Origin: Siphonodentalium dalli
Taxonomy: Eukaryota > Mollusca > Scaphopoda > Gadilida > Siphonodentaliidae
Assembly (NCBI GenBank): GCA_032622095.1
Contig: CP136061.1
Span: forward strand, 191,464,369 to 191,528,368
Direction: 5' to 3'
DNA length: 64,000 nt
The notes under the pieces were generated by a model. It did no database searches. It had not been told where the DNA came from and worked only from the letters and a program-made list of their open reading frames with translations. This document shows, piece after piece, positions 25,001 through 31,330 of the stretch; position 1 is the first letter of the stretch, and every line of letters begins with the position of its first letter. A program made the position numbers and the translations under genes.

Positions 25001-28000
25001 CTTTGTGGCATGATATAATGATACACAATACATCGCTATTATATCTGCAGCATATCATTTTATATCTGGTTTGTGTATCACAGGGAGCAAATTACTTTTG
25101 CAATTTTGATTAGCAAATAACCTCACATTGACATGATTCGATAGCATTTTATAACATCATAAACAATTCCTCGCTATTATCCACCTTTCAGTAGCAAATT
25201 GCGATGCGATACCAGTTTATTTGCTCCCTGGTGTATCTAACGCACCCTGATATCTTATGACGTACACAATGGCTACATGTGACATCAGTTCAATGTGAAC
25301 TGTCAAGAGAGCGAAGAAGATGACAAAGATAATAGGATGAAGCGACGGAAGACGTGAAGGGCAAGAAGTCTCTTCAAAAGTTATACTTGCTCGGTTGTCT
25401 CGCTCGCATGAATTATATGGCACTACCTGGGATGTTTCTTCCAAAAACTAGGGGGGGGGGAGGTACACGTTTGAGAAATGTCGGAATCTGAATTGGGAGC
25501 TCTTTCACGTAACATAATCATATCTGATTCATGACTAAATCACATTTACATGAAATCTGTTTCGGAAGAGTGCATTCCCATCGAATTTGGATATTAATTA
25601 ACTTTATTGCTCGTGCCTCCTCCTGGGCTTGCATTCTAATCCATATAGTTCAGTTGAAGGGCTTTCCTTGGTGGAAAAATTTAATTTTTAAAATTATAAT
25701 AAATTTTTCCTTAAGGGAAGCCCGAAACTGAACTATCATAGATCCCTCCCATGGTGGTGCCATTCCCAACCCCGCGACTCGCAAATCTCATGATTAAGTC
25801 GGAAATAAAAACTGATCAGATAATAACAATGCGGGATTTACTTGGGCGTATTCATGCGTGACTAATCTGAGCTCGGGTGTGAAACGGAATCGGACGGCAA
25901 TACAATTTTAACCCTCCTGATTGACCAAGGCCGGAGATCTAATCCATATAGTTCAGTTTCGGGCTTCCCTTAAGAAAAATTTATTATAATTTTTATAATT
26001 ATATTTTCATTATATAAACAACGAAATTCAGTTGAGTGACATAAAAATGATATATTTTGAGCGAAAATCCAAAAACTTATAACAATCATTTTTGGCTTTT
26101 CATGGAAGCAAACATTTCTAAAAGGCCATGAATTCTGATTATATCAATATTATTTTAGATCATATCGGGAAGCCCTACTTTGCCTGCTTATCATCAGAAA
26201 ATTATTGCTGTGAATGAATATTTTGTATGAACACTGGAATCATTCAACTAATGCTGCTAATAAAATGGAACTGAAATCATGTGTGCTTGTTTCATAACTG
26301 TGATACCCAGGCTAATTTTTGCAAGACCTGTCTTGCTTTTCATATAGATTAAACATGCTAGAGCTCAGAAGAGACATCTGAGTATGAGTATCCTGTTGGA
26401 TATAGTATTTCATTGCACACTCATTCATTTATATTTGAGAAATATAGCAAAATACAGAAGATTTCAAAACATTCAATAAAAGTTTTTGTATTGTCCTTGA
26501 ACAATACAAACTGATTGCATAAACAATGCCATTGGCGACGTTAAATTTAACAGAAAATATCTTCACTAAATTATGAGGTTCCCATGGCTCCTTGAATTTC
26601 ATTGAACATCCTTGAATCTGAGAATCTGTTTTCAAGGCCCTTGAATACCCTTGGATTCCACCTGACTCATTGTAAACCCTTGAATAATAGCCATATATAA
26701 ATCCTTGAAATGTTGGAAAACCCTTGAATAGGTGGCATTCCATTATGATCGCAGGATTTGGAACAATTATACGAAGCGATCGACAAAATAATTATGTGTG
26801 ATAGAAAATTAGAATATTTACAGTAATTCCTGGAAAAATCGGCATGCAATTTCTGTCTTCCTGTAATCTTTCAGTTTCCAGTTTCATTACTGTTTGTTTG
26901 CGACTCTTTGATTGGTTAAAAACATTTGTTTCGATGTATTTTATTAGTCACAATTGCAAACACACATGAAAATTATATTGATTTAGTTGGCCTAATATTA
27001 AAATGAAAGTATGCCGGGTGGAAAATGATGTTTCCAAAATGTGTGGTATCAGTTCAGTTCAGTTATTGAAATCCCGGCGTTTACTTTTCGCCTCACCTCC
27101 AAGATTGGAGTAGAATCTTTTTCACCTGACTCTTTGAGAACCAAAATTATATCGAAATTTTAGTGGCGTGAGTCTGTCAACTGTGCATAAAACCAATAGA
27201 TGTCTTACATTCCCATTCTAAAAAATATTGTGCTCAATATATTTACTTAGAACACTTTTATCTCACCAAATACGTTGTACTATATCATGCCACCAACTGT
27301 GTGAAGTACATTATACTCAGTCTCATTTAATACTAGTACGTAACAAGTATGCTCTTGCTAGTACATGCATATTCATTAGTTTATGTATCAGCCGACCCTA
27401 CTCCTGGATTACCCTTGGATTTCTAGCGGACGCACCTTTGAAAAACCCTTGAATCTTGCCTTGGATACTCCTGAAATACCCTTGAATTTGATCACAAAAT
27501 AGGTGCAGGAACCATGTGTAGTCAAATATAAAGCACATGTTTGTTCAATTAAACAAAACAATATTGGCCTAAGTTTCAGTATATTACAAGCTACAATCTT
27601 CAGAGTGTGCAATAAACATAGAACAACACAGTTGTGTGAAAATTTTAACGTTATTGCATGTGTTTGTCGTGTTGTGAGGTAAAACCATCGCGTCACAACA
27701 AACTCGTGCAATAATGTTAATCAGTTTACACATGTGTATCATGCTATTTATATCTACCATTTAATTTTCAAAGATTTTGAGGAATACCAACATTTATAGT
27801 GTACATTTTGCAATAAAAACCACAAATGTATATACTGTGGCATCTAGATTCTACTGATTCATTTTCTTGGATGTTCAGTGAATAAGTTAACACTTTGACT
27901 TCCGACTCCCATTCAATTACATGCCAAAAGTACGAGATAGCTTGTTAGTCGGCAGTCAACGTGTTAAGAAACAATTCTGTATGCAATTTGTTATACGCCC

Positions 28001-29054
28001 GTTTGAAAAAACGGTTGTATTATGTAATTGGGTTGTCCGTCCGTCCGTCGTCCGTTCGTCGTCCATCCGTCCGCTTTTGGTTTCCAGATGATAACTTTAG
28101 ATTGAATTGAGTGAACTGAACCAAATTTGGTATGTTAGTTTACCACACCAAAATAGAGATCAAGTTCAAATATGGGTTTCGTCCACATGATTTTGACTGA
28201 GTTATGCCCCTTTTTCGACTTAGATTTTACCTGATTTGCAGTTTCCGGATGATAACTTTAGATTGAATCAAGTGAACTGAACCAAATTTGGTATACAGAT
28301 CAAGTTCATATATTATTTCGTCTTAAGTCAAAGGTTTCAAACAAATGAATTAAACCTTGCCCCAGTCTACTCCAGAAACAGGCGTATTATGCCACGCCCC
28401 GATGACGTGCTCTTGTTGAACTCTGCTGAACATCTCTAAAAATGAAGCTCCTGAGTACTCAGTTATCACAGCTTAACCCTATCAATCTGACCACCAAAGA
28501 TTTTAACTCTTTCTTTACTAAATGGATTCTCACCCTCAGTTATAAAAGTATATATTGGAATGGTCTATTGTTCATTTGGAAGGATGTTCAGAAAAAGTGA
28601 GCAGACGACAGAAGGATAACACAAGTGCAAATTATTCTTATTCATTGGTGAGAAATTTTCAGATAATAAGTTCAACAAATGGAACATGGTCGTTTATTGA
28701 ACTTATTATCTGAACATAAGGGAACTACTCGTCAATAAGTATTTAGCAAAGAAAGGATTAAATAGATTCTCGATCTAATTTCAGGCCATGAAGCATTATG
28801 AAACTATGGTAGAGAAAATCGAAGGATTGGAAAGGAAACATACGACGAGGGAACAGGAACTCCAACAAATAGTTAGGAATACACGACTCAGTGCAGATAG
28901 TGATCTTGAAAAAGAGCGGTTCAAATGGGATAATATTATTGACAGTAAGAACAGAGAAATTCACAAGTTTCGTGCTGAGTTGGACTCTATTCTTGAAGTG
29001 CTGAGACTTTTGAAGAAACAAGGTGTTCTGATTCCTGTTAGCTCTATGACGTAG
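852..29054 (+). CDS. CEP162: CEP162 (KIAA1009/QN1) orthologue, C-terminal seven exons (gene-level entry, spliced)
   Basis: Exons 852-1059, 1754-1942, 4304-4503, 6458-6565, 15196-15312, 16140-16289 and 28785-29054 total 1242 nt and join in one frame to a TAG stop: 413 residues, against about 1400 in the human protein. All introns are GT-AG. From family knowledge, CEP162 is a microtubule-binding coiled-coil protein at centriole distal ends that promotes transition-zone assembly at the base of cilia. The assignment rests on the exon order and on conserved segments I recognise: the LHEELREAK..HTP block, the TREQELQQI block, and the terminal FRAELDSILEVLR..KKQGVLIP motif. Nearly the whole fragment is heptad-rich and charged; exon 3 carries a basic PKKKGKRK patch and a Pro/Gly-rich non-coiled stretch. 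The 5' part of the gene lies before the window. No intact AATAAA was found between the stop and 29552. Confidence 0.88.
1060..1753. other. CEP162 intron, no recognisable feature
   Basis: 694 bp of AT-rich sequence between two exons. I see no repeat family or coding potential. Confidence 0.7.
1754..1942 (+). CDS. CEP162: CEP162 exon (visible exon 2)
   Basis: Acceptor tttcattacag before 1754; donor ttcag|gtagag after 1942. The junction codon with the previous exon is GTA (Val). Encodes residues 70-132: an acidic DDDDD run, then a coiled coil (RNLQKELENKLHELQ) and a short WMNGLSPVPADS linker. Enters and leaves in the same split phase (1 + 2). Confidence 0.88.
3221..3716. mobile_element. hAT-like non-autonomous element
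   Basis: Terminal inverted repeats caggcctggcattct (3221) and agaatgccaggcc (ending 3716). The 8-mer tgtaaccc flanks it at 3213-3220 and 3717-3724, the 8-bp duplication expected of hAT, assuming the right end lost its last two bases. Subterminal sequence is rich in the 6-mer ggaggg and its complement. The ORF at 3374-3556 inside is not recognised as a transposase. Confidence 0.6.
3850..4065. mobile_element. Degraded TTAA-type MITE (tcagataataag family)
   Basis: Shares ttgacgagt, ttcagataataa, gtctgctgtctgct and gagaatccattcag with the copies at 28503-28761, 56079-56341, 56769-57011 and 59126-59359. The right TTAA is at 4062-4065; the left end is eroded. Confidence 0.6.
4304..4503 (+). CDS. 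CEP162: CEP162 exon (visible exon 3)
   Basis: Acceptor tttcattgcag before 4304; donor tttgag|gtaatt after 4503. The split Gly codon is completed and the exon ends in phase 0. Encodes residues 133-199: a basic cluster (PKKKGKRKNGQQK), a Pro/Gly/Asn-rich stretch, then DLFDENEKLKFE returning to coiled coil. The basic cluster could be a microtubule- or nuclear-targeting patch, but that is inference only. Confidence 0.87.
5545..5786. mobile_element. TTAA-flanked palindromic MITE (tatataagagaatgca family)
   Basis: Begins TTAAccctttcatgatggg and ends tcatgatagggTTAA, both TTAA intact. The interior holds two nested hairpins built from the tatataagagaatgca motif and its complement, separated by a spacer containing aaatattgttag. 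One of nine copies in the window. The TTAA target and ccctt ends suggest mobilisation by a piggyBac-like transposase (inference). Confidence 0.8.
5978..6424. mobile_element. Hairpin MITE (gaggtccccagagggtga family), full-length copy
   Basis: Inverted ends beginning ttcaagcttgcaa and ending ttgcaggcttgaa, each followed inward by the cagaatgaggtcccc module. The interior contains 'caactgctatgggagacct' and 'ctgcaaattaaggg', also found in copies at 37120-37480 and 54325-54693. Each end module is itself a hairpin, so the element is a double hairpin. Confidence 0.75.
6458..6565 (+). CDS. CEP162: CEP162 exon (visible exon 4)
   Basis: Acceptor ttgtttttag before 6458; donor gaaatg|gtaaga after 6565. 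Exactly 36 codons, phase 0 at both ends. Encodes VEDLQLELQQQRVELRK... ending SKEGYEEM, a heptad coiled coil continuous with the exons on each side. Too short to stand out as an ORF; found from splice sites and frame continuity. Confidence 0.87.
7720..8660. repeat. Degenerate tandem array (aagtcatctgaggtcaa units)
   Basis: Recurring 'agtcatctgaggtcaa' and 'cctatcccatgatactcccc' cassettes about 110-190 bp apart. Within it 8407-8480 and 8511-8577 are two close copies (gaaactgaaagttcattctg ... acattcttagcaggt). Confidence 0.55.
8938..9275. repeat. Tandem repeat, about 130-bp unit, 2.5 copies
   Basis: Units start near 8938, 9068 and 9199, each with aaatttgata..., acttttgtccggggagt, gtcaaatcgtgacc and cctgac.ttgacctt. 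The long minus-strand ORF across it is a by-product of the unit. Confidence 0.7.
9270..10140. repeat. Tandem repeat, about 345-bp unit, 2.5 copies
   Basis: The cassette 'ttatagtagagcgg ... gtacctacagtat ... cgtttggatttg' begins near 9275, 9625 and 9975. Copies are strongly diverged. Confidence 0.55.
10268..10765. repeat. Direct repeat copy 1 (about 500 bp)
   Basis: Near-identical to 11908-12432, from gggcggtaactcttcaggg to ccatggaagtataat. Relative to copy 2 it lacks a 12-bp and an 18-bp segment. Unrecognised; contains an (ATA)n tract. Confidence 0.8.
10980..11700. repeat. Degenerate tandem array between the two direct-repeat copies
   Basis: Units of about 280 bp carry 'gaccgcacgcac', 'cccctgacccaaaacactgaa' style cassettes and 'caagtttcatctgattcgga'. 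An (AAAT)n microsatellite at 11139-11162 and an A-run at 11728-11740 punctuate it. Confidence 0.55.
11908..12432. repeat. Direct repeat copy 2 (about 525 bp)
   Basis: Partner of 10268-10765; see that entry. The two copies and the array between them suggest a segmental duplication or the two ends of one composite element. Confidence 0.8.
13330..13760. repeat. Tandem repeat, about 135-bp unit, 3 copies
   Basis: The cassette 'gaaatttgttatgtatggtc...aactcgggacagg ... ccacccaacatga' recurs at about 13500 and 13636, with a diverged first copy before. ORFs at 13294-13784 are repeat read-through. Confidence 0.65.
14059..15122. mobile_element. hAT-like non-autonomous element, about 1.06 kb
   Basis: Ends tagggtcctgctaatatt (14059) and aatattcgcagaacccta (ending 15122) are imperfect inverted repeats, followed inward by tattcgattcg-rich sequence. 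The flanking 8-mers ctcagcga and cccagcaa match at 6 of 8 positions, as for an old hAT duplication. No transposase reading frame seen. Confidence 0.55.
15196..15312 (+). CDS. CEP162: CEP162 exon (visible exon 5)
   Basis: Acceptor aaccttttcag before 15196; donor caagag|gtatat after 15312. 39 codons, phase 0 at both ends: IDSLKTTHQKELHSMIASQA ... ELQATVDAQE. A run of 20 C begins 18 nt after the donor. Confidence 0.87.
15331..15350. repeat. C20 homopolymer
   Basis: Twenty consecutive C directly after a splice donor. On the opposite strand it is G20, able in principle to form quadruplex. Confidence 0.9.
15493..15714. mobile_element. Palindromic MITE (tatataagagaatgca family)
   Basis: Starts taaccctttcatgacagg and ends aaagggTTAA; the left TTAA has mutated to ATAA. 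Same nested-hairpin layout as 5545-5786, right part shortened. Confidence 0.75.
16140..16289 (+). CDS. CEP162: CEP162 exon (visible exon 6), its 3' end duplicated downstream
   Basis: Acceptor ttaccgtttcag before 16140; donor acgcct|gtgagt after 16289. 50 codons, phase 0 at both ends: KMIKHLQQNLAVAQ ... LHEELREAKRFHTP, a family-conserved block. The last 18 bases of the exon and its donor are repeated three more times downstream, offering alternative donors at 16359, 16426 and 16493. The first of these keeps the frame and would add 23 residues. Confidence 0.88.
16272..16524 (+). repeat. 67-bp minisatellite duplicating the CEP162 exon end and its 5' splice site
   Basis: Four copies start at 16272, 16341, 16408 and 16475 (unit lengths 69, 67, 67, then partial). 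Each begins aagagattccaca.g and carries the gtgagt donor. Copy 1 is the real exon/intron boundary. Its two extra bases (cctaatagg against ccttagg) remove the stop found in copies 2 and 3. Confidence 0.92.
16526..17110. mobile_element. Large palindrome: two MITE copies head to head
   Basis: 16526-16755 is a tatataagagaatgca-family MITE; 16870-17100 is its near-identical inverted copy. Between them is a smaller palindrome (gcgatatttgatatatctat and its complement, 16763-16816) plus one more copy of its right half. Both strands therefore show matching ORFs (such as MYQCILLYMPCIYKRIHW), which are not genes. Confidence 0.85.
17486..17919. mobile_element. TTAA-type MITE (ggtactcaatccgat family)
   Basis: The left end TTAAaggtactaaatccgat matches elements at 39763-40210 and 46724-47179; the interior shares gatttcagagttatccatct and acccccgaagccaaagaaat. 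The right terminal repeat is degenerate (attggattatgcatcttta) and abuts the retroelement at 17920. Confidence 0.75.
18211..18377 (-). repeat. A2 repeat, contiguous with B1
   Basis: Copy of A1; its last base is followed at once by atgtgataactcagatcca (18378-18396), the same sequence that begins the element at 17920. Confidence 0.85.
18778..18822 (-). repeat. B1 block (45 bp), copy of 17937-17981
   Basis: Identical 45-bp stretch starting caggagagaccactggaca at both places. In B2 it follows the atgtgataac motif directly; here the two parts are about 380 bp apart. Confidence 0.85.
19115..20572 (-). CDS. gag-like ORF with CCCH/CCH zinc knuckle (retroelement)
   Basis: Open for 485 codons; a likelier start is the internal Met at codon 60 (about 20395), because the first 59 residues lie next to the A1 repeat and look like untranslated leader. 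Ser/Arg-rich N-terminal half (about residues 60-240), then a folded-looking region with GYHVSRSIRDKIFRGDFINL, and a C-terminal WDGNTATPWETIDPNIWLL segment. A Cys-His cluster lies near residues 446-470: CX7CX4CX3H then CX2CX3H, as in nucleic-acid-binding gag proteins of DIRS/Ngaro-type elements. A 31-residue segment (TDAFLTFVSV.LDVHPESSA...) is duplicated in tandem by a 93-bp repeat. No intact pol follows. Residue identities are read directly; the family is inferred from the finger and the flanking repeats. Confidence 0.7.
   Translation of the reverse strand: MSSIPICFHPSPCFFTSLHLFVYHLVPCAFCLCPVPSALPIFVGRARFSLSFGGTQNSQMVRTGSRSRARALSSRSSRQDASASSSRAGPASSDVLGLLLGFRPVCHLWLIHGCVAVDSIRAAGRVSYSRGRDPVRQPRRQPSRQSCRQASCRQDGSPRPKFPRYASRSPSASPLSTRRRSSSDDSSTSLSRREDSRVASLIHRPNAPARDRTDPGNPLFSFPSSLVSPWDAPLPIPTAADGFGYHVSRSIRDKIFRGDFINLDQLQEPTTSIHTVDPHQLVVSASGRIRVAPSGHAAPITSLDSWTDAFLTFVSVNLDVHPESSAQPLLRYLRTIYTDAFLTFVSVYLDVHPESSAQPLLRYLRTIRWAAATCGGSAWRVYDTQFRLKWDGNTATPWETIDPNIWLLVMTPQVRQPPHSQPSPPQVRTSGRADNFPTRPGRPSPVCFEFNASRCSWPNCRFRHICNICSEPHAATAAHGQDFRE
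19473..19658 (-). repeat. 93-bp tandem duplication inside the gag-like ORF
   Basis: Two copies offset by 93 bp, differing at few positions. The length is a multiple of three, so the reading frame is kept. Confidence 0.9.
20583..20777 (-). repeat. A1 repeat of split-direct-repeat retroelement
   Basis: From gcgatacatataattcaaga to cggccctgggtgcatt. Matches A2 at 18211-18377 except for an indel of about 27 bp. Confidence 0.85.
20980..23650. other. Interior of inverted-repeat unit, left part
   Basis: No repeat family identified. 22860-23390 has loosely repeated cassettes (tttatattgcgca, catatatc.aa.gattatctggcgaat) about 170 bp apart. The small ORFs at 22166-22360, 22587-22844 and 22869-23443 resemble nothing I know. 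Confidence 0.5.
23655..24785 (-). pseudogene. Duplicated exon-like segments, unknown protein
   Basis: Minus-strand 24785-24572 and 24075-23655 are homologous. Both encode PEGVRFQGIDWTP. Copy 1 continues SCGDVGYCTMGKIQKAGWL and ends LTE at a consensus donor gag|gtaaag (after 24572); copy 2 ends at the same donor context (after 23655) but has a stop right after DWTPL and an insertion of about 150 bp. Between them, minus ORF 24546-24145 encodes a Ser-rich stretch followed by KLGYQTVEEAYSEMVRRK, which looks protein-like. The product is not recognised; it could be a transposon gene of the surrounding inverted-repeat unit or a decayed host gene. Confidence 0.35.
25081..25230. mobile_element. hAT-type MITE with 8-bp target duplication
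   Basis: Ends cagggagcaaatta and tttatttgctccctg; flanked by gtgtatca (25073-25080) and gtgtatct (25231-25238), one mismatch. Same family as 61445-61607. Confidence 0.8.
25640..25992. repeat. Nested inverted repeats at right end of the 5.1-kb unit
   Basis: 25640-25737 is a hairpin running from atatagttcagttgaaggg to cccgaaactgaactat. The segment aaatttttccttaaggg (about 25700) recurs inverted near 25960-25992. The atatagttcag core matches the element at 273-608. Confidence 0.6.
25993..28784. other. 3' part of last CEP162 intron
   Basis: Two clusters of a cccttgaat motif (26580-26730 and 27405-27490, opposite sides of an AT-rich core) may be the ends of one degraded element. 28000-28340 has two tandem units of a 'ccagatgataactttagattgaat' cassette after a (CCGT)n tract. 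A MITE fills 28503-28761. No exon seen. Confidence 0.5.
28503..28761. mobile_element. TTAA-flanked MITE ending 23 nt before the last CEP162 exon
   Basis: TTAActctttctttactaaat at the left and atttagcaaagaaaggaTTAA at the right, both TTAA intact. Interior gttcaacaaa...ttgaacttattatctgaac forms a hairpin. Same family as 56769-57011 and 59126-59359. Confidence 0.8.
28785..29054 (+). CDS. CEP162: CEP162 last exon with stop
   Basis: Acceptor tctaatttcag before 28785; TAG stop at 29052-29054. 89 residues starting AMKHYETMVEKIEG, then TTREQELQQI, and ending with FRAELDSILEVLRLLKKQG and a short LIPVSSMT tail. This is the most diagnostic CEP162 segment. The intron end is tight: a TTAA-flanked MITE stops 23 nt before the exon. 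Confidence 0.9.
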   Translation, partial: AMKHYETMVEKIEGLERKHTTREQELQQIVRNTRLSADSDLEKERFKWDNIIDSKNREIHKFRAELDSILEVLRLLKKQGVLIPVSSMT

Positions 29055-29117
29055 TCATTAGGTGGATGTTAATTTGCTTTATCTGTGATAATTTACTGGT
29101 GCATGACAGCATTGTCA

Positions 29118-29270
29118 TCAAGCCTTGAAATAGTGTGTCTGTCATTTGCAGAATGAGGTCCCCAGAGGGTGAATTTAGTGATGCTACCCCGCATAGCGGG
29201 CTAGCATCACTAAATTCACCCTCTGGGGACCTCATTCTGCAAATGAAAGACACACTATTTCAAGGCTTGA
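29118..29270. repeat. 153-bp near-perfect hairpin just after the CEP162 stop
   Basis: Arms of about 69 bp (tcaagccttgaaatagtgtg ... ) differ at one position, with a small loop cccgcatagcggg that is itself palindromic. Single-module copy of the gaggtccccagagggtga family, 63 nt downstream of the stop and so probably in the 3' UTR. Confidence 0.9.
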
Positions 29271-29551
29271 TTGTCATAAGTGAAGTGAAGCAGGTCAAAA
29301 TCCTATTGTCACTGGCCGACCTGAGAATATGACTAAATTCACCCTCTGGGGACCTCATTCTGCTCAAGCCTCATCTTTATATTTATTTTCAAGTTTACCA
29401 GTTTTTTTGTTTCTTCAGAATTATTTTTTTTTTTTTTAGTTTAGTTTCTCTATATTCCCAAATTGGCAGATGACACATTGCATAATCAATGTAATCAATG
29501 CGTCTATGTCTCACATAGCAGGTGAGGCCTCAGAATGAGGACCAGATAGTG
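29271..29551. other. Downstream of CEP162, fragment of hairpin family
   Basis: 29332-29385 is a half copy of the gaggtccccagagggtga module and its 'cctcatctt' tail. A T-run lies near 29424-29438. No AATAAA is visible. Confidence 0.6.
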
Positions 29552-30765
29552 TAGGGGTGTAACGATACATCATTGCTCGATGTATCGCGATACACACTCT
29601 GCGATATAATCATCAATACGATGTCCACGTATCGTCAGTCATTGATATGGGCCATTCCTTCCTTCAGCATGGTAAAATAAGGTAATTTCCACAAGATATG
29701 ATAAACATTGCTTTACTGCACATAATCTATCTCCCAATCTAATAAATTCAGTGTTCTATACCTCAACTTGGGTGATGTATTTTGGTACAGAGTGCAGACA
29801 AAAGCAAGTGCACAATTTTTAACTTGGTCCGAGTTGGGACAAAAACATGGGCAAATGCAGCTTCCTTAAATAAAATAGGCCTACGTTCATTATATTCATC
29901 TCTAATCTCTCGCTAATCGTGCCCTGTCTCGGTTGTCTTGCAGTCTGTAGGCCTCAGATGCACATGTATAAGTGCACTGTTCAACAAGGTATTCAATGAC
30001 TATACATAGCGTGCAGACTGAGTGCATGTCCTAAACCGCATTGATCAAAGGACTCAGATGCAGACAGTTATAAGACAACATGTTCTTATTGTTGACATCC
30101 GGGTACTTGGACTTCCCGCCAAATTCTCGGAAGCATTGCATTTGATTCTTTCTAGGAATTCATCTGCAGCTATTTAAAGATTAATATTTCTTCTTTAATA
30201 CTGACCTACTTAGAAAGCTATGAATTCCAAGAAACAGCAAGTTGTTAGTTTGACCTGACAAGTTTATATTTTATAAAATCAATGAATGCTGCATTTAAAA
30301 CCATATGTTAGGAAAATAAAGAAAAGAGAAATAGGGACTATTTAGAACACTAGCAATCATTTGTAAATTGTATTGCGATTCTAATGGGCTCAAATATATA
30401 TACACACTGACAATGTACATCGTCGATCGAATCCCGGTGCCTGAAATGGCTGGCAAAGTTGTCAAAGATAGTATAGATACATTAATCGACAGTTTTTATT
30501 AGTTTTATTTCTTTGTATATAATACATATATTTTAAACAACATAATTGTGATGGAAATATAGTACACACATTCCAGTGAGTTCATGTACATGTAACCAAT
30601 CATACACACCTTTCGTTGTCGCTATATATCAGTGTATACAGTCCTTATGAAGACTTGGCAATATCACTATAATATTAGGCAAGTAAAATCACTATGCATA
30701 TCGTATTGTGACCTCTGTATCATGATGAACATCGATATACCCATACCCCATATTGTTACACCCCT
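29552..30765. mobile_element. hAT-like element nested in a hairpin-family copy
   Basis: Ends taggggtgtaacgatac (29552) and gttacacccc ta (ending 30765) are inverted, a typical hAT terminus. Left-flank caga-atgaggacc and right-flank cagagggtgaatttag look like the two halves of one gaggtccccagagggtga module split by the insertion. The target duplication is not clean. No transposase ORF seen. AATAAA occurs at 29741 and 29869. Confidence 0.6.
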
Positions 30766-30965
30766 ATCAGAGGGTGAATTTAGTAATGCTAGCCCATTGT
30801 GCGGGGTAGCATCACTAAATTCACCCTCTGGGGACCTCATTCTGCAAATGTCTGGCACCATGTTCTCAGGCCTGGTCACCAGTAGTCTACAAGCCTGAGT
30901 TTAGTGGGCTAGCATCACTAAATTCACCCTCTGGGGACCTCATTCTTCTTAGGCCTCATCTTCTC
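30766..30965. repeat. Hairpin-family modules (right half of split copy plus a second half)
   Basis: 30768-30850 is a hairpin (cagagggtgaatttagtaat ... ctaaattcaccctctgggg); 30900-30960 is a second half module. A 'cctcatcttctctggaaagt' tail follows, as at 59690. Confidence 0.75.
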
Positions 30966-31109
30966 TGGAAAGTTTCTTTATCAAATATAGGCAGATGACA
31001 GATAATACAAGGATTCCTATTCATTAGTGAGAATTGTTTAGATAATAAGGGAACTACTTGTTTTCAATTAGGAGATAACATACTCTGTTGAGATGGATAT
31101 TCGAGGCCA

Positions 31110-31330
31110 GAATTTTGTCATATATAATCAAACGCCTACTGACTGCCTTGGGGTGGAATAGCGAGTGCTATGTTCCCTCGATGGTGTCTTCTAAACAGCA
31201 AGCAGGACTATGATCTCGGCCTCAAACAATAGTCCTTCTTGCTGTTCAACAAACTCCATGCAGGGTTTACCTCCCTTGATGACTCGGTAAAACCGCTGCT
31301 GTCGGCCACATTTTCCCCACATTTGGTGGA
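31110..31330. repeat. Dispersed repeat (aatagcgagtgctatgttccctcgatggtg)
   Basis: 31130-31240 is related, inverted, to 51020-51125; part of it recurs at 32780-32850. Class unknown. Confidence 0.5.

Larger units (their letters stand above)
20827..25957. mobile_element. About 5.1-kb unit bounded by inverted repeats of about 153 bp
   Basis: 20827-20980 and 25805-25957 are reverse complements with only scattered differences (aactgaactatatggattag ... gatcagttttt). The flank outside the left copy (ccgccaaggaaagcccttt) also matches, inverted, 25640-25675. The interior has no intact transposase that I recognise but does contain exon-like minus-strand segments (23655-24785) and a later hAT-type insertion (25081-25230). 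Could be a decayed DNA transposon, or two related elements in opposite orientation. Confidence 0.55.
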
